Shown here: positions 9,030-17,221 of the stretch, one piece after another
Layout of the letters: every line of letters starts with the position of its first letter
Position numbering within the stretch: position 1 is the first letter of the stretch
Notes under the pieces: model-generated
The model's input: the letters and a program-made list of their open reading frames with translations, nothing else
Told to the model about the DNA's origin: nothing
Databases searched by the model: none
NCBI RefSeq assembly: GCF_039134705.1
Contig: NZ_CP146256.1
Span: 2,604,001-2,668,000, forward strand
DNA from: Kineothrix sp. IPX-CK
GTDB lineage: Bacteria; Bacillota; Clostridia; Lachnospirales; Lachnospiraceae
Length of the DNA stretch: 64,000 nucleotides
Direction of reading: 5' to 3'
Translations under genes and position numbers: made by a program

Positions 9030-9569
9030 TTATTGATGTTTTAAGATACCTAAATCCTTCAAAGGCCAGATGCGGATCCACGCCCTTCCTATGATGTCGT
9101 CTCTGGAAACATTGCCCACCGCCGGATCTCTGCTGTCTGAACTGTTATTTCTATTATCGCCCATCACGAAATACTCGTTCTCTCCCAAGGTGACCGGTTC
9201 CTTCGCCCGTCCGGCATCCAGAATGACTTCCTTTCCGTAATGTTCTTCAAGAGCTTCGCCATCGATATAAATAACACCGCCTTCATCGATATAGACTGTC
9301 TCTCCCGGCAAACCGATAATCCTCTTAATATAGAAGGTCTCCTTCGCATACTGGAACGGAAATACCACGATATCGAATCTCTTAGGATCGTTGAAACGGT
9401 AAGTGATCTTATCCACGATCAAATTATCGTTGTCGCTAAGGGTCGTCTCCATAGAGCTTCCGATCACCTGCGTCCTCTGTCCAATGAAATGAATCACCAC
9501 ATAGGTCAGACAAAGCACCACAAGCAGATAGACGCTGGTACTCAATATTTCTTTTAACATCCTCTTCAT
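9030..9569 (-). CDS. lepB: signal peptidase I (first copy)
   Basis: Membrane-bound Ser/Lys protease that removes secretory signal peptides. One N-terminal membrane helix (LSTSVYLLVVLCLTYVVIHFI) precedes the catalytic motif GSSMETTL (Ser) and YIKRIIGLPGE (Lys), with GDNRNNSSDSRD near the C-terminus. Two other in-frame ATGs exist: 9590, where the GGAAGGG site is only 2 bases away, and 9560. I prefer 9569 (MKRMLKEIL). A second copy lies on the other side of rbgA. Confidence 0.93.
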   Translation of the reverse strand: MKRMLKEILSTSVYLLVVLCLTYVVIHFIGQRTQVIGSSMETTLSDNDNLIVDKITYRFNDPKRFDIVVFPFQYAKETFYIKRIIGLPGETVYIDEGGVIYIDGEALEEHYGKEVILDAGRAKEPVTLGENEYFVMGDNRNNSSDSRDPAVGNVSRDDIIGRAWIRIWPLKDLGILKHQ

Positions 9570-9633
9570 TCTTAAACCATGCCCTTCCAAACCGGCATAT
9601 TATGTCAGCTTATTTTAATAGTATTTCTCAAAA

Positions 9634-10476
9634 TCATTCCGGAAATTCCAGCGTAATTCTTCCCAGCCTTCCGCTTCTGAAATCCTCCACCACAATAGCG
9701 GCAGCTCTTTGCAAATCCGGCTCCTCGCCCTTCAGATAACAGTGTCTTGCAACGCAAATCTCACGAAGTATATCCGACGTATTTCCGACCGGCTCCACTT
9801 CGTAGCGTTTTTTCAAGACTCCGTCATATTTCTCCTGCAAAAAGTGTATCAAATCCAAGGATAATTCATCAATATGCAAGACCTCGTCGTTCATAGAACC
9901 AATGAAAGCAAGCTTCATCCCTACCGCCTGATCCTCGAACTTGGGCCATAGGATGCCCGGCGTGTCCAGAAGCTCGATTCCTTTGTTCAAGCGAATCCAC
10001 TGCTTCCCTTTTGTAACACCCGGCTTGTTTCCCGTCTTCGTACACGCCTTTCCTGCAAATGTATTGATAAACGTCGATTTCCCTACATTCGGTATTCCTA
10101 CCACCATAGCCCGAACGGGTCTGTTGATGATACCTCTTTTTCTGTCCCTTTCTATTTTTTCCTTGCAGGCTTCCTGCACGACGCCTTGTATCGCTTTTAC
10201 TCCTGTGCCGTTTTTGGAATTGATCTCCAGCACATGAAAGCCTTTTTCCTTAAAATATTCCGACCAAAGCCTATTGTATTTCGGGTCTGCCAGATCCGAT
10301 TTGTTAAGAAGGATCAATCTTGCTTTATTTTTTCCCAATTCGTCGATATCGGGATTACGGCTGCTGAGAGGAATCCTGGCATCGACCAGCTCGATCACCA
10401 AATCTATCAGCTTGATGTCTTCCTGCATCATTCTCTTCGCCTTGGTCATATGCCCCGGGTACCACTGATAATTCAT
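9634..10476 (-). CDS. rbgA: ribosome biogenesis GTPase RbgA (YlqF)
   Basis: A 280-residue GTPase needed for late 50S subunit assembly. The GTPase motifs are circularly permuted: NKSD (G4) comes first near residue 58, then GIPNVGKST (G1) near 127, the G2 threonine and DTPG (G3). The C-terminal helical domain (LRE...RHCYLKGEEPDLQRAA, then FRSGRLGRITLE) binds the ribosome in known members. AGGAG 8 bases before the ATG supports the start. Its position beside rplS agrees with a ribosome-assembly role. Confidence 0.95.
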   Translation of the reverse strand: MNYQWYPGHMTKAKRMMQEDIKLIDLVIELVDARIPLSSRNPDIDELGKNKARLILLNKSDLADPKYNRLWSEYFKEKGFHVLEINSKNGTGVKAIQGVVQEACKEKIERDRKRGIINRPVRAMVVGIPNVGKSTFINTFAGKACTKTGNKPGVTKGKQWIRLNKGIELLDTPGILWPKFEDQAVGMKLAFIGSMNDEVLHIDELSLDLIHFLQEKYDGVLKKRYEVEPVGNTSDILREICVARHCYLKGEEPDLQRAAAIVVEDFRSGRLGRITLEFPE

Positions 10477-10506
10477 ATTTTTAACTCCTAATTCTATTCT
10501 AAACTA

Positions 10507-11088
10507 TTATTGTATAAGTCCCATTCCCTCGTTCTCTGTGCCCATATGAAACCATGCTTTCCCATAGATGGTATCTCTATTCACAGGGCCGATATTTCCC
10601 GAACGGCTGTCTTCGCTTATATTTCTGTTATCACCCAAAACAAAATATTCGTCATTTTTTAAAACAATTTCATTTTCCACAATTCCCGCATCCTCCATCT
10701 TATCGTAGGTCTCGTTGTCCTCGGGAACTCCATCCACATAAAGCTGTCCTTCAATAATCTGCACAGTCTCACCCGGCAGCGCTACAACACGCTTTATGTA
10801 ATAGTGAGCGTTTTGATTGCCGTTTGGCAGGAATACAATGACGTCGCCCTTCTTCGGCGAAGTAAGCTTGTAACCGAAACGGTTAACCAGTATCTGTTGT
10901 CCGTTATACAACGTCGGCTCCATGGATACACCGATGACATTAGTCCGCATTCCCACGCTGAATACGAAAACGGCGGCAAGCAAAACAGCGGCAAAAGTGC
11001 CGAACACCATGCCGAAAATCTCCCTCACCATATGAAGGCTTACACGTTTCTTTTTCTCATAAAAGCTAAGGCCCTTGCTTCTTCTCAT
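10507..11088 (-). CDS. lepB: signal peptidase I (second copy)
   Basis: Second type I signal peptidase, with the catalytic Ser in GVSMEPTLYNGQ and Lys in YYIKRVVALPGE, GDNRNISEDSRS downstream, and one N-terminal membrane helix. The open frame extends upstream to 11178 but that part overlaps a terminator and promoters. The ATG at 11106 forms part of a TATAAT box, so ATG 11088 (MRRSKGLSFY) is preferred although its ribosome site is weak. Two copies in one cluster may have different substrates; this is inference. Confidence 0.92.
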   Translation of the reverse strand: MRRSKGLSFYEKKKRVSLHMVREIFGMVFGTFAAVLLAAVFVFSVGMRTNVIGVSMEPTLYNGQQILVNRFGYKLTSPKKGDVIVFLPNGNQNAHYYIKRVVALPGETVQIIEGQLYVDGVPEDNETYDKMEDAGIVENEIVLKNDEYFVLGDNRNISEDSRSGNIGPVNRDTIYGKAWFHMGTENEGMGLIQ

Positions 11089-11104
11089 CTTCCTGTTTCC
11101 GTTC

Positions 11105-11178
11105 ATTATACCAGAGTAAAACGCTTTGCTTGTAGTAATACCATGATATAGTATACAATAAAAAACAATAAAGAGCAA
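11105..11178 (-). promoter_or_regulatory. promoters upstream of the second lepB
   Basis: Two candidates on the minus strand. The first is an extended -10 TGGTATAAT (11105-11113). The second has TTGCTC (11173-11178) and TATACT (11150-11155) 17 bases apart; its -35 lies inside the rplS terminator stem. They separate lepB-rbgA-lepB-rnhB from rplS transcriptionally. Confidence 0.55.
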
Positions 11179-11204
11179 TTACACGCTGATAATTGCTCTT
11201 TATT
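11161..11204 (-). terminator. rplS terminator
   Basis: Perfect 15-bp stem (11167-11181 with 11190-11204), 8-base loop, followed on the minus strand by GTTTTTT. It starts 10 bases after the rplS stop. Confidence 0.88.
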
Positions 11205-11213
11205 ACATCGTCA

Positions 11214-11561
11214 TTATTTTACTAATTCTTTTACTTTTGCCTTCTTACCTACGCGGTCTCTCAAGTAGTTCAGTTTTGCTCTTCTTACTTTACCTCTTCT
11301 TACTACTTCTACCTTTTCTACATTAGGAGAATGTAAAGGCCAAGTCTTCTCAACGCCGATACCGTTGGAATTCTTTCTTACTGTGAAGGTCGCTCTGTTG
11401 CTTCCTCCCTGCATTTTCAAAACGGTACCTTCGAAAATCTGGATTCTCTCACGGTTACCCTCTTTGATTTTACCGTATACTTTTACCGTATCGCCTACGT
11501 TAAACTCCGGTACGGATTCTTTTAATTGTTCCGCTTCGATTTCTCTTATAATATTACTCAT
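11214..11561 (-). CDS. rplS: 50S ribosomal protein L19
   Basis: A 115-residue ribosomal protein at the 30S-50S interface. Sequence is typical throughout ([45 protein letters not shown]). GGAGG 6 bases before the ATG fixes the start. It appears to be a single-gene transcript with a structured leader upstream and a strong terminator downstream. Confidence 0.98.
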   Translation of the reverse strand: MSNIIREIEAEQLKESVPEFNVGDTVKVYGKIKEGNRERIQIFEGTVLKMQGGSNRATFTVRKNSNGIGVEKTWPLHSPNVEKVEVVRRGKVRRAKLNYLRDRVGKKAKVKELVK

Positions 11562-11628
11562 CGTGTGCCTCCTTATTATTTAGATGTTCTTAATATACAC
11601 AAAGCTGCACTTTGCAAAGCCACAACTT

Positions 11629-11692
11629 ATGCGGCTATGATAACAGAGGACCATCCCATTTTCGCAACATGAATACTTTAGCATAACCGCAT
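11629..11692 (-). promoter_or_regulatory. probable rplS leader (L19-leader-like structure)
   Basis: In the 150-base region upstream of rplS, an 11-bp stem (11682-11692 with 11629-11639, one G-U pair) encloses about 42 bases. It ends about 67 bases before the start codon. Firmicutes L19 genes are known to carry autoregulatory leader structures here. The match is by position and shape; I could not compare to the family model. Confidence 0.5.
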
Positions 11693-11711
11693 ATAAAATG
11701 CAAGCTATTTT

Positions 11712-12146
11712 TCAAGACTGCATATCTGTGATTTCTTCGGGAGCAATAATTTCCACTCCCTTTGCACGCAAAGTTTTTTCTGCAAACGCCAAGTCCGAGG
11801 TCTTTAAAACCATAGAGGCGTCATCCCGTCCCGTGGACAACGCATACATATATTCAATATTGATATGTGCATCACAAATAGGCTCTAACAGCTCCTGAAG
11901 CATGCCGACACGATGAGAAATCCTGATAGCCAGCACATCCGTAAGCCTGGAAGAAAAACCGTTCCTCTTCAATGCGTTATGTGCCGCCTCCGGGCTGCTC
12001 ACCAACAAACGGAGCATACCGAACTTTTCTGTATCCGCAAGGCTTAAGGATATAATGTTCACTTCATTATCCTTAAGTACCTGAAGCACATCCTCCAAAC
12101 GTCCCTCTCTGTTTTCCAAAAAAACTGACAATTGCTTAATAAACAT
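11712..12146 (-). CDS. tandem ACT-domain protein
   Basis: A 144-residue protein made of two ACT domains (about 1-70, FIKQLSVFLENREGRLEDVLQ; and 71-140, AIRISHRVGMLQELLEP). ACT domains bind amino acids. The ATG at 12146 is chosen over the upstream start at 12170 because GGAGGGG precedes it at the right distance. It is the last gene of the iorA-iorB-paaK run, so it probably senses an aromatic amino acid or modulates those enzymes; this is inference from context. Confidence 0.85.
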   Translation of the reverse strand: MFIKQLSVFLENREGRLEDVLQVLKDNEVNIISLSLADTEKFGMLRLLVSSPEAAHNALKRNGFSSRLTDVLAIRISHRVGMLQELLEPICDAHINIEYMYALSTGRDDASMVLKTSDLAFAEKTLRAKGVEIIAPEEITDMQS

Positions 12147-12185
12147 AAAACCCCTCCAATCTGCGTCCAAGCCGCCTGAAAAACT

Positions 12186-13487
12186 TTATACCAGCTTCCT
12201 CTTATCTATGACACGTACTGCTTTTCCCATACTTCTTTCGATGCTTTTAGGCTCCACCAGCTTCACTTTCGCCGCAATGCCAAGTGCCTGCTGGAGCGCA
12301 TGCTCTATCTTCTTCGTCAGCTTCTCAAGCTCCTTGATTTCATCGGAAAAGAACCTCTCGTTCACTTCTACCTGAACCTCCAAAGTGTCCAGATTATTTG
12401 CTCTATCCACGATCATCATATAGTGGGGGCTGGTCTCTCCCATCTCCAAAAGAGCCGCTTCCACCTGAGAGGGGAAAACATTCACTCCCCGGATGATCAG
12501 CATATCGTCGGAGCGTCCCTTGAACCGGCTAATACGCGGCAGCGTTCTTCCGCATTCGCAAGTTTCGTAGCTTATACTGGTCAAATCTCTGGTGCGGTAT
12601 CTCAAAAGGGGAATTCCTTCCTTCGTAATCGTAGTAAAGACAAGCTCACCCAGTTCTCCCTCCGCTACAGCCAAAAGCGTATCCGGGTCGATGACCTCGG
12701 GAAGGAAATGATCGTCATATACGTGGAGACCTTTGTGGTATTCGCAATCGCAGGCCACTCCCGGCCCCATAATCTCCGACAGCCCGTAAATGTCGTGCGC
12801 GTGGATATTCAGCTTCGCTTCTATCTGCTTACGCATGTTTTCCGTCCATGGCTCCGCACCGCAAATAGCAACTTTAAGCTTGATCATATCAAGTTCACCG
12901 TTCTCCTCCAATGTCTCCGCGATATGGAGAAGATAGGAAGGAGTGCAGGCAATTGCCGTAGCGCCGAAGTCGATCATCATCGTAGTCAGCTTCTTCGTAT
13001 TGCCGGTGGACATGGGCACTACCGTGGCTCCCAATTTCTCAGCACCATTATGAGCGCCCAAGCCACCGGTAAAAAGTCCGTAACCGTAAGCCACTTGGAT
13101 AATATCGTCCTTGGATACTCCAGCCATCGTAAACGCCCTCGCCACGCATTCGCTCCAAATATCCAGATCCCTTCTCGTATACCCTACTACAGTCGCTTTT
13201 CCGGTAGTCCCGCTGGAAGCGTGAATTCTGACTATTTCCGACTGAGGAACCGCGAACAGCCCAAAGGGGTAATTCTCCCGCAAATCCGCTTTCGTCGTAA
13301 ACGGAAGCTTCTCCAAGTCCGTGATATCCCGAATATCTCCCGGCTCAATACCGATATTCTGCATCTTCTTCCGGTAAAACGGTACGCTGTGATATACTCT
13401 GTCCACCGTCTTTACCAGCCTCGCCCCCTGAAGAACGATTTTCTCATCCCTGCTCATACATTCTTTTGCTTCATTCCAAATCATCAT
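12186..13487 (-). CDS. paaK: phenylacetate-CoA ligase
   Basis: A 433-residue adenylate-forming enzyme joining arylacetates to CoA (or, run in reverse, making ATP and free acid from aryl-CoA). The AMP-binding P-loop is [17 protein letters not shown] near residues 88-104, [10 protein letters not shown] follows near 235, and the C-terminal lysine is in RSMGKAVRV near 426. It lies 31 bases after iorB. IorAB yields aryl-acetyl-CoA from arylpyruvates, so PaaK next door would complete conversion to arylacetate with ATP gain; the direction is inferred. Confidence 0.93.
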   Translation of the reverse strand: MMIWNEAKECMSRDEKIVLQGARLVKTVDRVYHSVPFYRKKMQNIGIEPGDIRDITDLEKLPFTTKADLRENYPFGLFAVPQSEIVRIHASSGTTGKATVVGYTRRDLDIWSECVARAFTMAGVSKDDIIQVAYGYGLFTGGLGAHNGAEKLGATVVPMSTGNTKKLTTMMIDFGATAIACTPSYLLHIAETLEENGELDMIKLKVAICGAEPWTENMRKQIEAKLNIHAHDIYGLSEIMGPGVACDCEYHKGLHVYDDHFLPEVIDPDTLLAVAEGELGELVFTTITKEGIPLLRYRTRDLTSISYETCECGRTLPRISRFKGRSDDMLIIRGVNVFPSQVEAALLEMGETSPHYMMIVDRANNLDTLEVQVEVNERFFSDEIKELEKLTKKIEHALQQALGIAAKVKLVEPKSIERSMGKAVRVIDKRKLV

Positions 13488-13518
13488 GTCCGCCCTCTCC
13501 CATCGTATATTTATTATG

Positions 13519-14088
13519 CTACCCTTCGTATCCGATCAAAAACGCCTTTTCGTTAATATCAACTGTCTTAGGCGGCACCGTTCTTTCAATTACCTTAAGC
13601 CAGTCTTCCTTCGCGAATTCCATATGCTTTGCCGAAAGTCCCAGTACGATTACATTAAATGCTTTGGAATTGCCGAGTTTTATCGCCTCCTCCATCGCGT
13701 TTACCGTATATACCTTGTAGTCCTTGCTCAAATTCTCAATAATATCCTCCGGATACTGCGCCGCTCCTGTAACGACAGTAATCGGATCGATTCTCCAGTC
13801 GTTGATAACCAGCACTCCGTCCTTCTTTAAAAAATGTGCATATCGAAGAGCTTCCAGGCGCTCAAACGCGATCAATACATCCGCTTGACCTTCCTCAACG
13901 ATAGGCTCCCACACCTTTTCCCCATATCTTACAAAGGTTACAACGCTGCCGCCTCTCTGTGCCATTCCGTGTACCTCCGATAATTTTACATCATATCCCG
14001 CTTCCTGAATAATTCCTCCCAGAATACGGCTGGTCAGAAGAGTCCCTTGTCCGCCTACACCCACTATCATAATACTTTTTGTCATCAT
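13519..14088 (-). CDS. iorB: indolepyruvate:ferredoxin oxidoreductase beta subunit
   Basis: The 190-residue gamma/beta-type subunit of the arylpyruvate oxidoreductase, containing [21 protein letters not shown] at the N-terminus and [13 protein letters not shown]. The long upstream open frame to 14205 runs through the end of iorA and is not used: ATG 14088 has GAGAGGA in front and gives the standard length. It pairs with IorA, encoded 16 bases upstream, to decarboxylate indolepyruvate, phenylpyruvate or hydroxyphenylpyruvate to acyl-CoA with reduced ferredoxin. Confidence 0.94.
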   Translation of the reverse strand: MMTKSIMIVGVGGQGTLLTSRILGGIIQEAGYDVKLSEVHGMAQRGGSVVTFVRYGEKVWEPIVEEGQADVLIAFERLEALRYAHFLKKDGVLVINDWRIDPITVVTGAAQYPEDIIENLSKDYKVYTVNAMEEAIKLGNSKAFNVIVLGLSAKHMEFAKEDWLKVIERTVPPKTVDINEKAFLIGYEG

Positions 14089-14104
14089 TTCAGTCCTCTC
14101 CTCT

Positions 14105-15844
14105 CTATTTCGCCTGCTTCTCAATTGCTCCGAAGGGGCAAAGCTGCATACATAAGCCACAACCGTTGCACATCGTTTCGTCGATGGAAATGGTGCCGTT
14201 TTCATTTTTCGTAAGAGCCGGGCAGCCCGGCTTCAGGCATGCGCCGCATTTTTTACATTTCGCCGGCAACGGTACACATTTGTCGGGAAATACGTTGCCC
14301 TTCAACAGCACGCAGGGGGACTTTGTTATAATCACCGATATTTCATCCCTTGCAGTCTCTTCCTTGAAAGCATTTTCCAGAGAAGGCAGATCGAAAGCAT
14401 TGATTTCTCTCACATGCTCGATACCGATAGCCTTGCACAAGTGATAAATATTGATAGAAGGAACCTTCGCGCCCTTCAAGGTCTTACCGGTAGCCGCATG
14501 ATCCTGATGTCCTGTCATTCCTGTAGTGGAATTATCCAAGATCAAAACCGTTCCTGTCCCTTGATTATAAACCATGTTCATCAGGGAATTGACGCCGGTG
14601 TGCATAAAGGTAGAATCTCCGATAACAGCCACCCAGTTCTTCACATAGTCTTTGCCTTTTGCCTTTTCCATTCCATGAAGGGAGGAAATACTCGCACCCA
14701 TGCAAATCGTCGTATCGATAACACCAAGAGGAGCCACCGCTCCGAGGGTATAGCATCCAATGTCTCCCGCTCCGTGAAGCTTTAATTTCTTCATAACGGA
14801 AAATACGCTTCTATGCGGACATCCCGGACAGAGAATGGGAGGACGTGCCGGAACCTGTTCCGGCTTCCTTTCTTCGACTTTATTCGCAAGAATGATACGG
14901 CGCAGCATATTTGAACTATATTCGCCCTGCTTTGTGAAGACTTCCTTGCCTATGACCTCGATGCCCCACGACTTCACCTGCTCCTCGATGACCGGCTCCA
15001 GTTCTTCAAATATGTATAATTTATCAACCTTAGAGGCGAACTCTTCGATTAATTTCCGAGGGAGCGGATGCACTAGTCCCAACTTCAATACGGAGGCTTC
15101 CGGACACACTTCCTTAACATATTGATAAGGAATACCACTGGTAATAAATCCTACGGAGGTGTCTCCCATCTCCATACGGTTTACCGGAAAAGTACATCCA
15201 TCCTCCGCAATAGCGTCCATCCGCTGTTCCACGATGATATGTCTCGCCTTTGCCATCCCTGGCATCATGACGAATTTGCTTATATTTCTTTCATATTCTT
15301 TATCCGGCACATCGTTTCTCTCCAACAAAGTAACCATTCCCTGGGAGTGGGCCAATCTGGTAGTAGTCCTTACAATTACCGGCGTATCATATTCTTCACT
15401 GATTTCGAATGCGAACTTCACGAAGTCTTTCGCTTCCTGACTGTCGGAAGGCTCCAGCACCGGCACCTGTGCAGCTCTCGCCACACATCTCGTATCCTGT
15501 TCGTTCTGTGAGCTGTATAGTCCCGGATCATCGGCAGCAACGAGAACAAGACCTCCGTTCACTCCGCTGTAAGCAGCGGTATACAGCGGGTCGCTGGCCA
15601 CGTTCACACCCACATGCTTCATAGATGCCATCGCACGCACGCCGCTGATAGAAGCTCCTATCGCCACTTCCATCGCAACCTTCTCGTTCGGAGACCATTC
15701 GGCATATATTTCATCGTAGTTCACGATGTTCTCACTGATTTCCGTACTCGGCGTTCCCGGATAAGCCGCAGACACTTTCACCCCTGCCTCGTAAGCCCCT
15801 CTGGCAATCGCCTCATTTCCTAACATGATCTTTTTTTCCGCCAT
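14105..15844 (-). CDS. iorA: indolepyruvate:ferredoxin oxidoreductase alpha subunit
   Basis: The 579-residue catalytic subunit. The N-terminal pyrimidine-binding domain starts LGNEAIARGAYEAGVKVSAAYPGTP. The TPP/Mg motif GDSTFMHTGVNSL lies near residue 405 with LDNSTTGMTGHQ after it. The C-terminal ferredoxin part has two cysteine clusters (CKKCGACLKPGCP and CNGCGLCMQLCP) for 4Fe-4S clusters. The upstream in-frame start at 15904 is rejected; ATG 15844 has GGAAGGAAG 8 bases before it. First gene of the iorA-iorB-paaK-ACT run. Confidence 0.95.
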   Translation of the reverse strand: MAEKKIMLGNEAIARGAYEAGVKVSAAYPGTPSTEISENIVNYDEIYAEWSPNEKVAMEVAIGASISGVRAMASMKHVGVNVASDPLYTAAYSGVNGGLVLVAADDPGLYSSQNEQDTRCVARAAQVPVLEPSDSQEAKDFVKFAFEISEEYDTPVIVRTTTRLAHSQGMVTLLERNDVPDKEYERNISKFVMMPGMAKARHIIVEQRMDAIAEDGCTFPVNRMEMGDTSVGFITSGIPYQYVKEVCPEASVLKLGLVHPLPRKLIEEFASKVDKLYIFEELEPVIEEQVKSWGIEVIGKEVFTKQGEYSSNMLRRIILANKVEERKPEQVPARPPILCPGCPHRSVFSVMKKLKLHGAGDIGCYTLGAVAPLGVIDTTICMGASISSLHGMEKAKGKDYVKNWVAVIGDSTFMHTGVNSLMNMVYNQGTGTVLILDNSTTGMTGHQDHAATGKTLKGAKVPSINIYHLCKAIGIEHVREINAFDLPSLENAFKEETARDEISVIITKSPCVLLKGNVFPDKCVPLPAKCKKCGACLKPGCPALTKNENGTISIDETMCNGCGLCMQLCPFGAIEKQAK

Positions 15845-15932
15845 TTGCTGTTCTTCCTTCCTCGCTTCACTAATCTTTTCTTCCCATATTTGTATAGTCT
15901 GCATATTCGACTCTCTTTTACTGTTGTAGAGC

Positions 15933-15962
15933 GTTAAAATCCTACAGTGTTTTTATTTTAAC
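15933..15962 (-). promoter_or_regulatory. inverted repeat upstream of iorA
   Basis: GTTAAAAT (15933-15940) and ATTTTAAC (15955-15962) form an 8-bp inverted repeat about 90 bases before iorA, in the only non-coding DNA where its promoter can lie. It could be an operator or a terminator remnant; no clear -35/-10 pair was found. Confidence 0.3.
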
Positions 15963-16008
15963 ACATATATCCCTTTATTTCTACTTAAATATACAAGAGC
16001 AAATATCG

Positions 16009-16521
16009 TTATCCCATAATATATTCAACGATTCGTGGCAACTGTACCACTATGATTACCAAAAGCGCCGGAATCCCCCAAAAAAGCGGCCTTACATAAA
16101 AACCTCCCCATTTCTTCTTTGCACCTTCTCTCGCTTCCTCCTGCAAATCCGCACACTCCTCATCCCACCACGTACCTCTATGGAAAAACTCGGAAGCGAA
16201 AAAAACGGCGCAAAGCAACGCTAACAGTCCTTCATATATATGAAAAACCGTTTTCCATCCATAAAAAGTAAAAATAAACGCGAGTAACGGACAGAGCAAA
16301 TACCAAACTCTGGCACCGTTTAAATACCACAATGTCTTTTTATCGGGTTTCTGCGAAACGGGAACAATCCGGATATCCGCCTGCATCTTCCTGTAAACCT
16401 CACTGCACACCTCACAGGTTTTTAAATGTTCTTCTACAAAATCGTTGACTTGCTCACTAGTCAAGGCTTCTGTATACGCCGGAAGTAAATCTTCCACAAT
16501 TGCACATTTTTCATCCTTCAT
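16009..16521 (-). CDS. zinc-finger anti-sigma factor
   Basis: A 170-residue membrane protein. The cytoplasmic N-terminus carries the anti-sigma zinc motif (Cys near 6, then HLKTCEVC). Two membrane helices (WYLLCPLLAFIFTFYGW and LLALLCAVFFASEFF) and a third near the C-terminus (FWGIPALLVIIVVQL) follow. ATG 16521 is chosen because GGAGG lies 9 bases upstream and because the sigma gene, read in its expected frame, would overlap this start by 11 bases, a coupling typical of such pairs. An ATG at 16545 is the alternative. It presumably sequesters the sigma factor encoded upstream. Confidence 0.85.
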   Translation of the reverse strand: MKDEKCAIVEDLLPAYTEALTSEQVNDFVEEHLKTCEVCSEVYRKMQADIRIVPVSQKPDKKTLWYLNGARVWYLLCPLLAFIFTFYGWKTVFHIYEGLLALLCAVFFASEFFHRGTWWDEECADLQEEAREGAKKKWGGFYVRPLFWGIPALLVIIVVQLPRIVEYIMG

Positions 16522-16544
16522 CCCGCTCGCCCTCCGCTTCGTCA

Positions 16545-17027
16545 TTATTTTCCAGTAACTCTATAAGTATCTTTTTTGTCCGAAAAAAAAGTTATACGAC
16601 ACCACACATCCGTTTTATCGAGAATTCTTCCGATTTCCACAAATGATCTTTCCTCTATCAAACGCAAAATTAACAGGCTCCTGACTGGCTCCTCTCTGGA
16701 TCTGATATACTGAAGGATACGATGAACAGACTCCCTTTGGACCAGTTTATCCTCAAAATCGCCTACTCCAATGGAAATATTGATATCCTCCATTTGCACT
16801 TCTCTCTTATTCTTCTCCATGTAGTTCAGACATTCATTTCGGGCAATAGTAAAAAGCCATGTCTTTAACGAGCAGTCCCCCCTAAAGGTCTCCAACCCTT
16901 TCATCGCCTTTAGAAACACATTATGTAAAATGTCTTCCGTATCAAAGGAATTTAAAGTTATCATATAGATATATCCGTATAAATCTTTATGATATTCCTT
17001 GTATAAAACACTTATATCGTTTTCCAT
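16545..17027 (-). CDS. ECF-type RNA polymerase sigma factor, probable C-terminal frameshift
   Basis: A 160-residue sigma-70 family protein. Region 2 (YKEYHKDLYGYIYMIT, DTEDILHNVFLKAMKG, CSLKTWLFTIARN) is intact. Region 4 is normal up to DVWCRITFF, after which the frame reads SDKKDTYRVTGK and stops at 16545. Shifting one base at the run of eight A (16583-16590 on plus) gives RTKKILIELLENN..., the expected end of a region-4 helix, with a stop at 16511 overlapping the anti-sigma start. So either one base is extra (mutation or sequencing error) or slippage restores the frame. It is paired with the anti-sigma factor. Confidence 0.85.
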   Translation of the reverse strand: MENDISVLYKEYHKDLYGYIYMITLNSFDTEDILHNVFLKAMKGLETFRGDCSLKTWLFTIARNECLNYMEKNKREVQMEDINISIGVGDFEDKLVQRESVHRILQYIRSREEPVRSLLILRLIEERSFVEIGRILDKTDVWCRITFFSDKKDTYRVTGK

Positions 17028-17048
17028 CTCATACTATCCTGTTGCAAC

Positions 17049-17076
17049 CTTATAGACATTCCGCGCTACGACACAA
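17049..17076 (-). promoter_or_regulatory. candidate promoter of the sigma/anti-sigma pair
   Basis: TTGTGT (17071-17076) and TATAAG (17049-17054) are 16 bases apart, just upstream of the sigma gene. ECF genes often use their own sigma, so this housekeeping-type match is tentative. The rest of 17077-17221 holds an AGAAATTCT/AGAATTTCT inverted repeat (17123-17131, 17155-17163) but no gene. Confidence 0.3.
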
Positions 17077-17221
17077 ACATCCCTGAAGAAGACCTAAAGA
17101 TGCTTCTTCTGTGTGAAGCTTTAGAAATTCTTAGATGATGTATTTTATCAGCTTAGAATTTCTTTTCACATTTATCCCGGTACGGAATCACTGTTTATAT
17201 GTTCTTACATAATTAGACAGT

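Noticed and set aside
12300..13556. 418-codon open frame on plus, opposite paaK
   Set aside because: Lies fully antisense to a well-supported gene, has no ribosome site and reads as unrelated basic/aromatic sequence.
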